A stretch of DNA of 64,000 bases from Acinetobacter marinus (GCF_900096915.1 NZ_FMYK01000010.1:1-64000), one strand, 5' to 3'. Counted from the first letter of the stretch, positions 9,683 through 20,602 are shown. Numbers and translations: made by a program. The notes: generated from the sequence alone by a model not told the origin.

Positions 9683-12109
9683 ATGACAAATTCGCACACA
9701 CAATCGCATCCCATATTAAAAATATGGTGTGTTATCTTGGGCTTAGCACTGCTGATCACAGGGCTATTTTATCTGATTGGTGGTGGCAAACTCATCAGTC
9801 TTGGTGGGTCATGGTACTTTCTCATTGCAGGCTTACTCATCACGATTTCAGCAATTTTTATTTTTAAGAAAAAAGCCCTTGGCGTAGGGATTTTTGCCTT
9901 AGCCTTTGTCGGTACGGTGATCTGGGCATTGCTTGATGCGGGCTGGGATTTTTGGCCGTTACATTCACGCCTGATGTTCCCTGCGGGATTGATGGCAGCA
10001 TTGCTATTTACTTTGCCTGCACTACGCAAATATCAGTTTAAAGCGCCAATGTCCGCAGTTGGATATGGGTTGGGTGGTTTAACCGCTTTGGGCATGATCG
10101 GTGGTTTATACGGCATGTTTATTCCGCATCCAACAGTCAAGGCCTCAGGTCAAGACTTACCGTTGGTGCCTGTCACCGCAGACACTCAACAGGTGAATTG
10201 GTCGCATTATGGGAATGATGCAGGGGGGAGTCGTTTTGCTGCGCTTGATCAAATCAACCGTGACAATGTGTCCAAACTCAAAGAAGTCTGGCGTTTTCAA
10301 ACGGGTGACATGACGACGGGTACAGGGAACGGTGCTGAAGATCAAATGACACCATTGCAAGTCGGTGACAAAGTGTTTTTATGTACCCCACACAATAACA
10401 TCATTGCGCTGGATGCAGATACAGGCAAACAACTCTGGAAAGCCGAAGTCAACTCCAAGGCAGATGCTTGGGAGCGTTGCCGTGGTGTAGCGTATTTTGA
10501 TTCGACCCAACCTTTGGCACAGCCGACCTTGGCGGGCGCAAGTCCAGTCACGGCAGTCGCTAGCGATAGCAGTTGTCCTCGTCGTGTCTATACCAATACA
10601 CCGGATGGACGTTTGATCGCCGTCAATGCCGATACAGGTGAACGCTGTCAAGACTTTGGTGTCAATGGTACAGTAAACTTGCTGGAGGGCTTAGGTGAAG
10701 GTACCAAAGCTCCACGTTTTGAGGTGACCTCAGCACCAACGGTTGCTGGCACCAGCTTGGTGATCGGTAGCCGTATTGCCGATAACGTGGCAGCCGATAT
10801 GCCAGGGGGCGTGATTCGTGCCTATGATGTGATCACAGGACAACTGCGCTGGGTGTTTGATCCACGTAATCCTGATCCAAACTATATGCTCAAAGCGGGC
10901 GAACAATATAAACGTAGCTCAGCCAACTCATGGGCAGCCATGTCTTATGATCCAGCGATGAATACCGTATTTTTACCGATGGGCAGCTCATCAGTGGATG
11001 TCTGGGGTGGCAATCGTCAACCTGTCGATCACAAATACAATACCTCTGTGTTAGCGCTTGATGCCAGCACAGGTCGTGAAAAATGGGTCTATCAAACGGT
11101 TCATAATGATTTGTGGGATTTTGACTTGCCAATGCAACCGAGCTTGGTCGACTTCCCAATGAACGATGGTCAAACCAAACCCGCAGTGGTGATCGGTACC
11201 AAGTCTGGTCAATTCTTTGTTTTAGACCGTGTAACAGGTCAACCGCTGACCAAAGTGGTTGAACAACCTGTCAAAGCGGCGGACATTCCAAATGAGCAGT
11301 ACAGCAAGACCCAACCACGTTCGGTAGAAATGCCACAGATTGGTAATGAAACGTTGACCGAATCCGACATGTGGGGGGCAACGCCATTTGATCAGTTGAT
11401 GTGTCGTATCAACTTTAAATCAATGCGTTATGAAGGTTTGTTTACCGCACCGGGTACGGATGTGTCGCTCAGTTACCCAGGATCTTTGGGTGGCATGAAC
11501 TGGGGCAGTATCGCCTTTGATCCAACCCATCGCTATATGTTCGTCAATGATATGCGTCTGGGTTTATGGATTCAGCTCATGGAGCAAACCCCTGAAGATC
11601 TTGCAGTTCAGGCAAGTGGTGGCGAAAAAGTCAATACAGGCATGGGCGCAGTCCCGATGCAAGGCACACCTTATAAAGTGAATAAAAACCGCTTTATGTC
11701 AGCCTTAGGTATTCCATGTCAAAAACCACCGTTTGGCACCATGACGGCGATCGATATGAAAACCCGTCAAATTGCATGGCAAGTCCCACTAGGAACAGTG
11801 CAAGATACTGGACCGATGGGCATTAAAATGGGTATCAAAACCCCAATTGGTATGCCAACCATCGGTGGACCAATGGCAACTCAAGGTGGCTTAGTCTTCT
11901 TCGCTGCAACCCAAGACTATTATCTACGTGCATTTAATTCATCTAACGGTGAAGAACTTTGGAAAGCACGTCTACCTGTCGGTAGTCAGGGTACGCCAAT
12001 GTCTTATGTTTCACCGAAAACAGGCAAGCAATATGTGGTCATTAGCGCAGGTGGTGCACGACAATCCCCTGATCACGGCGACTATGTGATTGCTTATGCT
12101 TTAGAGTAA
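9683..12109 (+). CDS. quiA: membrane-bound PQQ-dependent quinate/shikimate dehydrogenase
   Basis: This 808-residue quinoprotein of the glucose-dehydrogenase family has about five N-terminal membrane helices (residues 10-130). An eight-bladed propeller follows with tryptophan-docking type repeats such as Ala-Leu-Asp-Ala-x-Thr-Gly and Trp-x-Tyr-Gln. It oxidises quinate to 3-dehydroquinate and shikimate to 3-dehydroshikimate in the periplasm, passing electrons to ubiquinone. The ATG at 9683 is chosen over GTG 9674 because AAAGGAG ends eight bases before it. A 144-base gap separates it from quiX. The terminator at 12153 marks the end of the supraoperon. Confidence 0.94.
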   Translation: MTNSHTQSHPILKIWCVILGLALLITGLFYLIGGGKLISLGGSWYFLIAGLLITISAIFIFKKKALGVGIFALAFVGTVIWALLDAGWDFWPLHSRLMFPAGLMAALLFTLPALRKYQFKAPMSAVGYGLGGLTALGMIGGLYGMFIPHPTVKASGQDLPLVPVTADTQQVNWSHYGNDAGGSRFAALDQINRDNVSKLKEVWRFQTGDMTTGTGNGAEDQMTPLQVGDKVFLCTPHNNIIALDADTGKQLWKAEVNSKADAWERCRGVAYFDSTQPLAQPTLAGASPVTAVASDSSCPRRVYTNTPDGRLIAVNADTGERCQDFGVNGTVNLLEGLGEGTKAPRFEVTSAPTVAGTSLVIGSRIADNVAADMPGGVIRAYDVITGQLRWVFDPRNPDPNYMLKAGEQYKRSSANSWAAMSYDPAMNTVFLPMGSSSVDVWGGNRQPVDHKYNTSVLALDASTGREKWVYQTVHNDLWDFDLPMQPSLVDFPMNDGQTKPAVVIGTKSGQFFVLDRVTGQPLTKVVEQPVKAADIPNEQYSKTQPRSVEMPQIGNETLTESDMWGATPFDQLMCRINFKSMRYEGLFTAPGTDVSLSYPGSLGGMNWGSIAFDPTHRYMFVNDMRLGLWIQLMEQTPEDLAVQASGGEKVNTGMGAVPMQGTPYKVNKNRFMSALGIPCQKPPFGTMTAIDMKTRQIAWQVPLGTVQDTGPMGIKMGIKTPIGMPTIGGPMATQGGLVFFAATQDYYLRAFNSSNGEELWKARLPVGSQGTPMSYVSPKTGKQYVVISAGGARQSPDHGDYVIAYALE

Positions 12110-12152
12110 TCTCGCTGAACTTGGATGGTGATCATCCAAACCAGCTAAAAAG

Positions 12153-12182
12153 CCAAGATCGTCAGCGGTCTTGGTTTTTTTA
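12153..12182 (+). terminator. rho-independent terminator after quiA
   Basis: The stem CCAAGA...TCTTGG, extended by an inner CG pair, is followed by seven T residues. A second small palindrome (TTGGATG...CATCCAA, 12121-12139) lies just upstream. Together they end the pca-qui transcript. Confidence 0.85.
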
Positions 12183-12291
12183 TGCCAACAAGCGATTGCA
12201 ATTACTGGTAATGACAACAAATGCAGATATTTGCAATAGTTTCTATTAGAATCAAAAACACAGTGAATGATCAAAAGGACACCGTGCAACC

Positions 12292-13554
12292 ATGTGGAAA
12301 TCCTTAAATACACAAATATTTTTGGCGGCGATACTCGGGCTAGGCTTTGGCTGGCTATTGTCCTTGGGTGACGTTGGCGACAGTGCATCATGGGCGGGTG
12401 TCAGTGTTTATGTGCTCGGTTTGATCAGTGGCGTATTCATTGGTTTACTGAAAATGCTGTTGATTCCACTGATTTTTTGCTCCATCGTGGTCGGTGTGGC
12501 AAATCTTCAAGCCATTGGGCGTTTTGGTCGAGTCTGGAAAATTACTCTGCTGTGCTTTGTGACCACAACCACCTGTGCGTTGATTTTAGGCTTGGCGTGT
12601 GCGCATCTTTTCGATACGGGGAAAGGGCTGGACATTACCTTATTCCAAGATGCCATGGCGGATCATCAAGCGCCTGATACGTTGAGTCCATCGGCATTTT
12701 TTAGCAATTTTATTCAAAATACCTTGATCAATCCCTTTAAAGCCTTTACCGAGGGTAATGTGCTGTCCGTGGTGATTTTTGCGTTATTGATCGGTGCGGT
12801 GATCGTGGCGGGTCGTGGGCAGTTCGATGTGGTGCATGGCTTTTTTCAGCAAGGCTTTGAGATGATGATGAAACTGGTGCAATGGGTGATGTATATTGCA
12901 CCAATCGGTATTTTTGCCTTGCTTGCCAAGTTGGTGGCGACCTCTGATTTTGCAGTGCTAGGCAGTTTGGCGAAGTTTGCTACGGTGGTCACAGGCACTA
13001 CCATCTTTCATGGTTTGGTGGTGCTGCCACTGTTGTTATGGTTATTTGGGCGGATTTCGCCGTGGCGATTTTTTAAGGTTGCGCGTCCTGCATTAATTAC
13101 TGCATTTGCCACCAGTTCGAGTTCGGCAACGATGCCCCTGTCGATGCGCTGTGCACAAGAGCTCGGGGTGAGCCCGCAAGTTTCAGGCTTTGTGATTCCA
13201 CTGGGTGCTCAGCTCAACATGGATGGAACGGCGTTGTATGAAGCGGCGGCGGCGCTATTTATTGCCAATTTGATGGGGCTGGAGCTGAGTTTAACCCAGC
13301 AGATTATCGTCTGTTTAACCGCAATGCTGGCATCGCTCGGTGCGCCAGGGATTCCAAGTGCGGGTATGGTGACCATGATCATGGTGTTGCAATCGGTGGG
13401 GCTTCCTGCCGAGGCGATTGCGATTCTGTTACCGATCGATCGTTTGCTTGATACTGTGCGTACAGCGGTCAATGTGCAGGGTGATATGATGATCAGTGCG
13501 GTAGTACAGCATCATGTTGAAGATACGGATTTGCTTGAACAGAGGGCGACCTAA
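12292..13554 (+). CDS. dicarboxylate/amino acid:cation symporter (DAACS family)
   Basis: This is a 420-residue member of the SDF/DAACS family. The serine-rich re-entrant loop appears as Ala-Thr-Ser-Ser-Ser-Ser-Ala-Thr-Met-Pro near residue 280. The Asn-Met-Asp-Gly-Thr motif is near residue 308, and the second loop is Gly-Ala-Pro-Gly-Ile-Pro. These sites bind acidic substrates and Na+ or H+. Likely substrates are glutamate, aspartate or C4-dicarboxylates; sequence does not choose between GltP-like and DctA-like roles. It is monocistronic, after the quiA terminator and before convergent gltL. The AAAGGA site is somewhat far (about 12 bases) from ATG 12292. Confidence 0.88.
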   Translation: MWKSLNTQIFLAAILGLGFGWLLSLGDVGDSASWAGVSVYVLGLISGVFIGLLKMLLIPLIFCSIVVGVANLQAIGRFGRVWKITLLCFVTTTTCALILGLACAHLFDTGKGLDITLFQDAMADHQAPDTLSPSAFFSNFIQNTLINPFKAFTEGNVLSVVIFALLIGAVIVAGRGQFDVVHGFFQQGFEMMMKLVQWVMYIAPIGIFALLAKLVATSDFAVLGSLAKFATVVTGTTIFHGLVVLPLLLWLFGRISPWRFFKVARPALITAFATSSSSATMPLSMRCAQELGVSPQVSGFVIPLGAQLNMDGTALYEAAAALFIANLMGLELSLTQQIIVCLTAMLASLGAPGIPSAGMVTMIMVLQSVGLPAEAIAILLPIDRLLDTVRTAVNVQGDMMISAVVQHHVEDTDLLEQRAT

Positions 13555-13639
13555 CAGTTATTAATTGATCTGAGTTTGATGAAATGTGTGTTGAATAATA
13601 ATGAAAAAAGAATTTTATAAAAGTTAGCAAGGTGTGTGA

Positions 13640-13885
13640 TCGTATACAAGAATTAACCACTGCGTCTTACGCTACAGCCAAAGCAATGCTTTGGCTTTGC
13701 TCAGGTTCGACCTACTTTTCTTTCGGGAAAAGTAGGCAAAACCATTTATCAGTCGCAAACTCGGTCGGATACCAAAATTTTTCGAATACCTTGAGAAACT
13801 TCATTTGAATAAAGTTGTGCTGACCTCGAACAATGCGACTACCGTTCCCACGACCCAGAAGATTTTTTACTCATCTTGTGTCGAA
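13640..13885. repeat. hairpin-rich intergenic segment, possible dispersed repeat
   Basis: This 337-base gap between convergent genes has no credible ORF but strong symmetry. A palindrome GCCAAAGCA-A-TGCTTTGGC lies at 13677-13695. A 10-bp stem CCTACTTTTC...GAAAAGTAGG with the loop TTTCGG lies at 13711-13736. The bases after it (about 13737-13880) read like neither neighbour. The second hairpin resembles intergenic repeats I recall from Acinetobacter genomes, but copy number cannot be counted here. It may also act as a bidirectional transcription stop. Confidence 0.5.
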
Positions 13886-13891
13886 CGGAGG

Positions 13892-14635
13892 TTAATGCAG
13901 AATCTTATCTAAGAATTGCTGTGCACGCTCACTACGTTGCCCTGTGAAGAAGTCATCTTTAGAGCAATCTTCAATGATCTTGCCTTGATCCATAAAGATA
14001 ATACGGCTCGCCACCTGTCTGGCAAAGCCCATCTCATGGGTCACGCACATCATGGTCATGCCTTCTTTGGCAAGTTGCACCATCACATCCAGCACCTCAT
14101 TGATCATCTCAGGATCAAGTGCAGAGGTTGGTTCATCGAACAACATCGCAATGGGATCCATACTCAGCGCACGGGCAATCGCCACACGTTGCTGTTGACC
14201 ACCAGAGAGCTGTGATGGAAATTTATGTGCATGTGCACTCAGACCAACACGATCTAGATATGCCAAGCCTTTTTTCTTGGCATCTTCAGGCTTACGTCCG
14301 AGCACTTTGACTTGGGCGATGGTCAGATTTTCAGTAATGCTCAAGTGTGGGAACAGTTCAAAATGCTGAAACACCATACCGACCCGACTACGCAATTTGG
14401 TCAAATCGGTTTTGGCATTGGCGATCGACATTCCATCGACCACGATGTCGCCTTTTTGAAAGGGTTCGAGACCATTTACGGTTTTGATCAGTGTTGATTT
14501 TCCTGAGCCAGAAGGACCACAGACCACCACCACTTCACCTTGTTTGATCTCGGTGGTGCAGTCGGTCAAGACTTGGAATTGACCGTACCATTTGTTGACA
14601 TTTTTAATGTCGATCATGACTTCATTCATGCTCAT
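13892..14635 (-). CDS. gltL: glutamate/aspartate ABC transporter ATP-binding protein
   Basis: This 247-residue ATPase of the polar amino acid ABC family has Walker A Gly-Pro-Ser-Gly-Ser-Gly-Lys-Ser-Thr near residue 40. The ABC signature Leu-Ser-Gly-Gly-Gln-Gln-Gln-Arg is near 143, and Walker B ends Leu-Phe-Asp-Glu-Pro. It powers uptake through GltJ/GltK with the binding lipoprotein GltI. The start overlaps the end of gltK by four bases, so it is the last gene of a compact minus-strand operon gltI-gltJ-gltK-gltL. Confidence 0.92.
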   Translation of the reverse strand: MSMNEVMIDIKNVNKWYGQFQVLTDCTTEIKQGEVVVVCGPSGSGKSTLIKTVNGLEPFQKGDIVVDGMSIANAKTDLTKLRSRVGMVFQHFELFPHLSITENLTIAQVKVLGRKPEDAKKKGLAYLDRVGLSAHAHKFPSQLSGGQQQRVAIARALSMDPIAMLFDEPTSALDPEMINEVLDVMVQLAKEGMTMMCVTHEMGFARQVASRIIFMDQGKIIEDCSKDDFFTGQRSERAQQFLDKILH

Positions 14636-15315
14636 ACTTGTAACCTTTTTTGCAATCTTTTCACGGTATAGGTTGCGATCATACTAATGGTGAAATACAC
14701 CAATCCCGCAAACAGAATATATTGAGTCAGCAACGCCATCAGGTCGCCACGAACATAGTTGGTACGGAAGAAATCCAGCAAACCAATCGCATAGACCATG
14801 GTGGAGTCTTGGAACATAATGATGGTTTGTTGTAGCAGTAGTGGGGTCATTTTGCGAAAGGCTTGCGGCAAAATGATCAAACGCATATTTTGACCGTAGC
14901 TCATTCCTAGCGCATAGGCAGCAGCGGATTGACCTTTGGGAATCGACTGAATCCCTGCTCGCACAATCTCTGCAAAATACGCCGCTTCAAACAGCATAAA
15001 TGCCACAATACTCGACACCAATGCCGTATCAATGGTCAGATATTTGCCGGTGATGCCTGTATAAATAAACGGTACGGCAAAATAAAACCACATCAATACC
15101 AACAGCAACGGCACGGAGCGGAACAAATTGACATAGCTTTTGGCGATAAAATTTAGCACTTTAAAGGAAGACAGTCGCATTAACGCCAAAATCGTTCCGA
15201 TAAACACACCGCCAATCGCCGCAGTGACCACGACTTGTAAGGTAATCTTAAAACCATGCCAAAGTGCTGGCGCTGAGACCTGTAAGTCGGCAATAAAAGA
15301 AGTTAACCACTCCAT
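14632..15315 (-). CDS. gltK: glutamate/aspartate ABC transporter permease
   Basis: This is a 227-residue inner-membrane permease of the His/Glu/Gln/Arg type with about five helices. The EAA loop is around residues 120-150 (Glu-Ile-Val-Arg-Ala-Gly-Ile-Gln-Ser-Ile-Pro-Lys-Gly-Gln). The start codon overlaps the gltJ stop by one base (TAATG) and the end overlaps gltL, so all three are translationally coupled. It forms the channel as a heterodimer with GltJ. Confidence 0.91.
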   Translation of the reverse strand: MEWLTSFIADLQVSAPALWHGFKITLQVVVTAAIGGVFIGTILALMRLSSFKVLNFIAKSYVNLFRSVPLLLVLMWFYFAVPFIYTGITGKYLTIDTALVSSIVAFMLFEAAYFAEIVRAGIQSIPKGQSAAAYALGMSYGQNMRLIILPQAFRKMTPLLLQQTIIMFQDSTMVYAIGLLDFFRTNYVRGDLMALLTQYILFAGLVYFTISMIATYTVKRLQKRLQV

Positions 15316-16067
15316 TATTTACCTCCTTCAGCGATCAAGCCTGGAATTTGGAAGCGTTTTTCCAAATAGTTCATAAATAGAATCAATACGATATTGATGG
15401 TAATAAAGATCAAGGTCACGTAGGTGTAGATTTCGATGGTACTTTGCGTGTATTCACTGATGGTTTTCATCTGTGCAATTAGCTCGGATACACCGACCAG
15501 CGATGCAACAGAAGTATTTTTCACACAGTTGGTGAGCTCTGAGCTCAGTGGTGGCAAAATCATCCGAAACGATTGTGGCAAGATCACATAACGATAGAGC
15601 TGTGGCGTAGTAAAGCCCACGGCATAACCTGCGTTGATCTGACCTTTAGGCAGAGCTTCGATCCCTGTGCGCACCTGCTCACAGACACGTGCAGCGGTAA
15701 ATAATCCCAAACCGATACTGGCAGATAAAAATGCCGTCGTGCTGGCACTTAAATCATTCATCCACCAAGATTTGATCGGACCAGGTAAAAAGTTGGGCAC
15801 CACGTAAAACCAAATAAAGAGTTGGATCAATAACGGCACATTACGAAAGATGGTGACATAGGTGGTAGCGATGGACTGAGACAGCTTACTCGGTAGCGTA
15901 CGCATAATCCCGAGAATACTACCAAGAACGAGGGCGATACTCCAAGCGAGGATGGCGATCAGGAACAGCCATCCTACACCAGTAATCACCCAGTCAAGAT
16001 ACGTGGTGTTATCGACACCAGTGGACTGAAAGAGTACGGGCCAATTCCAATTGTAATTCATACGCAC
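15315..16067 (-). CDS. gltJ: glutamate/aspartate ABC transporter permease
   Basis: This 250-residue permease, paralogous to GltK, has an N-terminal periplasmic segment and a similar EAA loop (Glu-Gln-Val-Arg-Thr-Gly-Ile-Glu-Ala-Leu-Pro-Lys-Gly-Gln near residue 130). The GltJ and GltK pair form the membrane channel. It starts 103 bases downstream of gltI, and that gap contains a hairpin that may reduce transcription into gltJKL relative to gltI. Confidence 0.91.
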   Translation of the reverse strand: MRMNYNWNWPVLFQSTGVDNTTYLDWVITGVGWLFLIAILAWSIALVLGSILGIMRTLPSKLSQSIATTYVTIFRNVPLLIQLFIWFYVVPNFLPGPIKSWWMNDLSASTTAFLSASIGLGLFTAARVCEQVRTGIEALPKGQINAGYAVGFTTPQLYRYVILPQSFRMILPPLSSELTNCVKNTSVASLVGVSELIAQMKTISEYTQSTIEIYTYVTLIFITINIVLILFMNYLEKRFQIPGLIAEGGK

Positions 16068-16124
16068 TCCAGTATTTTTACAGTGCTTTTAAACATCATC
16101 AATTTACATTTAATACAACGATTG

Positions 16125-16154
16125 AAAAATCCCGCAATCATCGTGATCACGGGA
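16125..16154 (-). terminator. attenuator-like hairpin between gltI and gltJ
   Basis: On the minus strand, a stem TCCCG...CGGGA with further internal pairing (GTGATCAC symmetry) is followed by a run of five T. It sits just after the gltI stop. Partial termination here would give excess binding protein over permease. Confidence 0.6.
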
Positions 16155-16170
16155 CTAGAGTTTGGATGAA

Positions 16171-17121
16171 TTACTGGTCTCGGTCGTGAGGTGTCGCAAT
16201 GAGCGCTTTCACGTCTTCAGACATTGGGAAGTTGAGGTTGATGTTTTTCGGTGGAATTGGCGACTCAAACCATTTTTTGTACATGGTATTGATTTCACCA
16301 GAAGTGTAGGTTGCTTTGATCGCATCATCGACCACTTGCTTAAATGCAGTGTCGTCTTTACGCATCATACAGCCATACACTTCTTTGATCGGTGCTGTAC
16401 CAACGATGACCCAATTCGCTGGATCTTTGGCTTTCGATTGCTCGCCTGCAAGCAAGATGTCATCCATCATGAATGCTGCCGCACGACCACTTTGTAGCAT
16501 CAAGAATGATTCCGCATGATCTTTCGCAGAAATCACTTCGCTAACCCCAAGCTCTGTCGCATGTTGCTTTAACCAACGCTCAGAGGTTGTGCCCGCTGTA
16601 GTGACGACTTTTTTACCTTTTAAGTCTGCAAAGTCTTTAACACCAGAGTCTTTTGCAGTGAGGAGGCGACCACCCACTTCAAAGTAACCCACTGAGAAGG
16701 CAACTTGTTGTTGACGTTCTTTATTGTTGGTGGTTGAGCCACACTCAAGGTCAACTGTACCGTTAGACACCAAAGGAATACGGTTTTGGCTCGTCACCAA
16801 GTTATAACGCACTTTGAGGTCTGGAATATTCAGGTTTTTCTTCACTGCATCCACAACTTTGAGCTGTAGATCATGCGCATAACCTTCAGGCTGGTTTGGA
16901 TTGCCAGCGATGTAGGAGAAAGGAATTGATGAGTCACGATAACCAAGAACAATGGTTTTTGACTCTTTAATCTTGTCTAATGTACCCGCTTGATGTGTTG
17001 TCGCTGGTTGACCGTCTGTGCCTGCAGCTTCTGGTGCCTTATCACCTTTGCTACATGCGGTTAATCCGAACATAAGTGTGCTTGCGCAAAGTGCTGAAAG
17101 CAGGATACGTTGTTTAGGCAT
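16171..17121 (-). CDS. gltI: glutamate/aspartate-binding lipoprotein of ABC transporter
   Basis: This 316-residue family 3 solute-binding protein has a lipoprotein signal (Phe-Gly-Leu-Thr-Ala-Cys near residue 22). An acidic linker follows, then the SBP_bac_3 fold. The family-typical Tyr-Arg-Asp-Ser-Ser-Ile-Pro-Phe-Ser-Tyr, Glu-Cys-Gly-Ser-Thr-Thr-Asn and Thr-Ala-Gly-Thr-Thr-Ser segments are characteristic of GltI. It delivers glutamate or aspartate to GltJK. It is first in the operon, with a long AT-rich upstream region (17122-17400) in which I could not fix a promoter. Confidence 0.92.
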   Translation of the reverse strand: MPKQRILLSALCASTLMFGLTACSKGDKAPEAAGTDGQPATTHQAGTLDKIKESKTIVLGYRDSSIPFSYIAGNPNQPEGYAHDLQLKVVDAVKKNLNIPDLKVRYNLVTSQNRIPLVSNGTVDLECGSTTNNKERQQQVAFSVGYFEVGGRLLTAKDSGVKDFADLKGKKVVTTAGTTSERWLKQHATELGVSEVISAKDHAESFLMLQSGRAAAFMMDDILLAGEQSKAKDPANWVIVGTAPIKEVYGCMMRKDDTAFKQVVDDAIKATYTSGEINTMYKKWFESPIPPKNINLNFPMSEDVKALIATPHDRDQ

Positions 17122-17400
17122 AGCTAAATTCCTTCTTGTGTAGATGTAGAGCGAACAGATTTTTGATCTATCATTGTGAATCTATAAACATAGACTGTGT
17201 ATATCCATTACGACTACAAAAATATACGATTAAAAAAAACTGCACAAGATGGCTGATGCAAATACCATGCTAAAGCATAATATGATTTGCTTGTTTTATG
17301 ACCGTTTCATGAAATTTTAATGAGATTTGCATAAATTTAATTCAAATAAGTTTGAATTGAGACACATTTTTAATTACATTTTTGTTAAATTGTTTGACAA

Positions 17401-18429
17401 TTAATCAGCTTTTAAATGTTGTGTAGCGCAAGGTGTGAGCAGATTTTCCATCTGGTTGAGATAGGCGAGCGCTTCGTCGTGATTTGCCTCAAATCGTGGA
17501 TGATAGTGGGGCAGAAGATAGCGAAGTTGTTGCTGAATTAACCAAAATGGGCTGGGCAATAGTTGGTTATGGTGCTGTTTGGCGATGCGATACCATTCAC
17601 GGCAAATCCAAATCTTGAAAAAATGCAGTTTTTTGGTGCGAAAGCGAGAGTCTTGCACCATCAAATGCGCCACACCATCAATCCAAATATAAAACAAGAT
17701 CGGCGTGACTATCGCACTGAGCAGATATCGAGAAAAGTAGCTTCCCCCAAAATGCTGATATAGCTCGAAAGCGACACTACGATGTTCAACTTCTTCAGCG
17801 CCATGCCATTTGATCAGGTGGGTCAAGGTTGGGTCTGCGCCAAGCTGTTGCCAATATTGATTTTGTAATGCGTATTGTCCAGTCACGCAGGTGAGATGCT
17901 CAATCGTGGCGATGATACCGAGTCGAGTCAGATCCCAGTTTTTCGCCAAAAAATTTGGCAGTTTGACGCCCAAAGGTTGATCCGCCAAAATCTGATGACA
18001 TAAAACATGCATGCGTTGCAGATTGCGCTGTGGATTGATGCCACGTTGGTTGAGGTAGTGATGATTCGCCTGGTCGTGCGCTTTGGCGTGCAGGGCTTCT
18101 TGACGAATAAAGGCTTGCACATCTTGCTTGAGCACAGGATCGTTGATTTGATCGAGCACTTTATGAAACACCCGACAAAACCAAAACTCACCTTCGGGTA
18201 AAATCAGATTGATTTCATTAATAAAATAACTGGCGAAAGGCTGTTTTGGAATCCAGTCTATCGGCGTGTCCTGCCAATCAAACTGTACTTTGCGCACGGT
18301 GATTTGATGCTCAATCGATCGCTGCTGCTGCACGTTTTTCGTTAGCTGTACGTTTTGAAGGGACTGCTTAAGCCGTTGACCATGCGTTTTGAGCGACCTG
18401 AATAAATTGCCTGTGTGGATACCAAACAT
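17401..18429 (-). CDS. metal-dependent hydrolase-like protein (PF10118 type)
   Basis: This 342-residue protein matches the 'predicted metal-dependent hydrolase' family. It has Glu-Ala-Leu-His-Ala-Lys-Ala-His near residue 130 and His-Gly-Ala-Glu-Glu-Val-Glu-His-Arg-Ser near residue 208. These spaced Glu and His residues look like a di-metal site in a helical bundle. A tryptophan-rich C-terminal half may be membrane-associated. No substrate is known to me. It lies eight bases downstream of engB on the same strand and probably shares its transcript. Confidence 0.7.
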   Translation of the reverse strand: MFGIHTGNLFRSLKTHGQRLKQSLQNVQLTKNVQQQRSIEHQITVRKVQFDWQDTPIDWIPKQPFASYFINEINLILPEGEFWFCRVFHKVLDQINDPVLKQDVQAFIRQEALHAKAHDQANHHYLNQRGINPQRNLQRMHVLCHQILADQPLGVKLPNFLAKNWDLTRLGIIATIEHLTCVTGQYALQNQYWQQLGADPTLTHLIKWHGAEEVEHRSVAFELYQHFGGSYFSRYLLSAIVTPILFYIWIDGVAHLMVQDSRFRTKKLHFFKIWICREWYRIAKQHHNQLLPSPFWLIQQQLRYLLPHYHPRFEANHDEALAYLNQMENLLTPCATQHLKAD

Positions 18430-18437
18430 TGCGAGTG

Positions 18438-19286
18438 TTACTTCTCGTTTGGATCGTCTACTTCACCTAAGATCGGAATGGCATCAATGTCAATGCCTTC
18501 AAGGAGATCAAGCTCTTGAATATGCGCTTGAGCATTGTCAGTTTCAGTGTCGCTATTTGAGTCGTCAGATTGTGTAATGGTAGAACCAAGACGACCTGCC
18601 ATCACCATCGCCAGCTCATCCAAACCTTGGCGGTCAAGCGATGAAAAAAGCTGGATTGAAAATTTGAGTTTGAGTTGATTCAAGTCTTTTTTCACTTCAA
18701 GCAGGGCTTTATTGGCAGGACCACGATTGAGTTTGTCCGCTTTGGTCAGCAAGATATGCACAAACAGGTTCCGTGCGTGCGCCCATTCCAGCATCATGCG
18801 GTCAAAGTGTTGTAGTGGATGGCGAATATCCATCAATAAGACCAAACCTTGCAAGCTCTCCCGATGGATGAGGTAGTTTTCCAGTTCTTTTTGCCAAACT
18901 TTTTTCATTTCCTCAGGTACAGCGGCGTAGCCATAACCTGGTAAATCGACCAGACGTTGCTCAGGATTGCTCAGTGTAAAAAAGTTGATCATCTGCGTGC
19001 GACCTGGTCGTTTCGATGCACGAGCCAGTTGCTTTTGATTGGTCAGCGTATTGATTGCACTGGACTTGCCTGCATTTGATCGCCCTGCAAAAGCAATTTC
19101 ATATCCCGTATCTTCGACACACAAATCGAGTTTTGGCGCACTCATCAAAAATTCCGCCTGACGTAGCCAGTTCAACGCTTGCGATGAATAGGCACTGGTG
19201 GCATCGTCCGTCTTTTTGGCATAGCTGATTTTATGCTTTGGTGCGAGTTTGGCTTTGGTGTCTTTGGACTTTTGATAGCGGTGCAT
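18438..19286 (-). CDS. yihA: ribosome biogenesis GTP-binding protein EngB
   Basis: This 282-residue TRAFAC GTPase has G1 Gly-Arg-Ser-Asn-Ala-Gly-Lys-Ser-Ser at about residue 72. G3 Asp-Leu-Pro-Gly-Tyr-Gly-Tyr-Ala is near 118 and G4 Thr-Lys-Ala-Asp near 187. It assists assembly of the large ribosomal subunit. Compared with the roughly 200-residue E. coli protein it has a basic N-terminal extension of about 45 residues and an acidic C-terminal extension of about 45 residues. Both are common in Acinetobacter relatives as far as I recall. The ATG at 19286 is the first in frame. Confidence 0.93.
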   Translation of the reverse strand: MHRYQKSKDTKAKLAPKHKISYAKKTDDATSAYSSQALNWLRQAEFLMSAPKLDLCVEDTGYEIAFAGRSNAGKSSAINTLTNQKQLARASKRPGRTQMINFFTLSNPEQRLVDLPGYGYAAVPEEMKKVWQKELENYLIHRESLQGLVLLMDIRHPLQHFDRMMLEWAHARNLFVHILLTKADKLNRGPANKALLEVKKDLNQLKLKFSIQLFSSLDRQGLDELAMVMAGRLGSTITQSDDSNSDTETDNAQAHIQELDLLEGIDIDAIPILGEVDDPNEK

Positions 19287-19451
19287 TTCAATTCATTGTG
19301 TCGTTGCTTGATGGGTATTATAAGTCATGTCGGCGAGATGTGAAGTTTTTCAGGACAATCAATCGGATCAATCCACAAGCTGAGCGATAAATGATTCGTA
19401 TTGGATAAATTGACAACAGTTAAACTTGAGACTTAAGCATGATGGACAATC

Positions 19452-19467
19452 TGGCGTAATCTTTGCT
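19452..19467 (+). promoter_or_regulatory. candidate sigma-54 promoter of asparaginase
   Basis: TGGCGT and TTTGCT have the -24 GG and -12 GC exactly 12 bases apart, as in the RpoN consensus TTGGCAC-N5-TTGCW. The predicted start of transcription is near 19478, leaving a leader of about 25 bases before ATG 19503. Confidence 0.6.
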
Positions 19468-19469
19468 AA

Positions 19470-20570
<1,101 letters not shown>

Positions 20571-20602
20571 TCTGTTAAATTTTTGCTTTAATTTTTCAAA
20601 AG

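Noticed and set aside
13640..13885. Insertion sequence remnant
   Set aside because: No transposase fragment, terminal inverted repeats or target duplication could be seen; it is left as a hairpin-rich non-coding segment.
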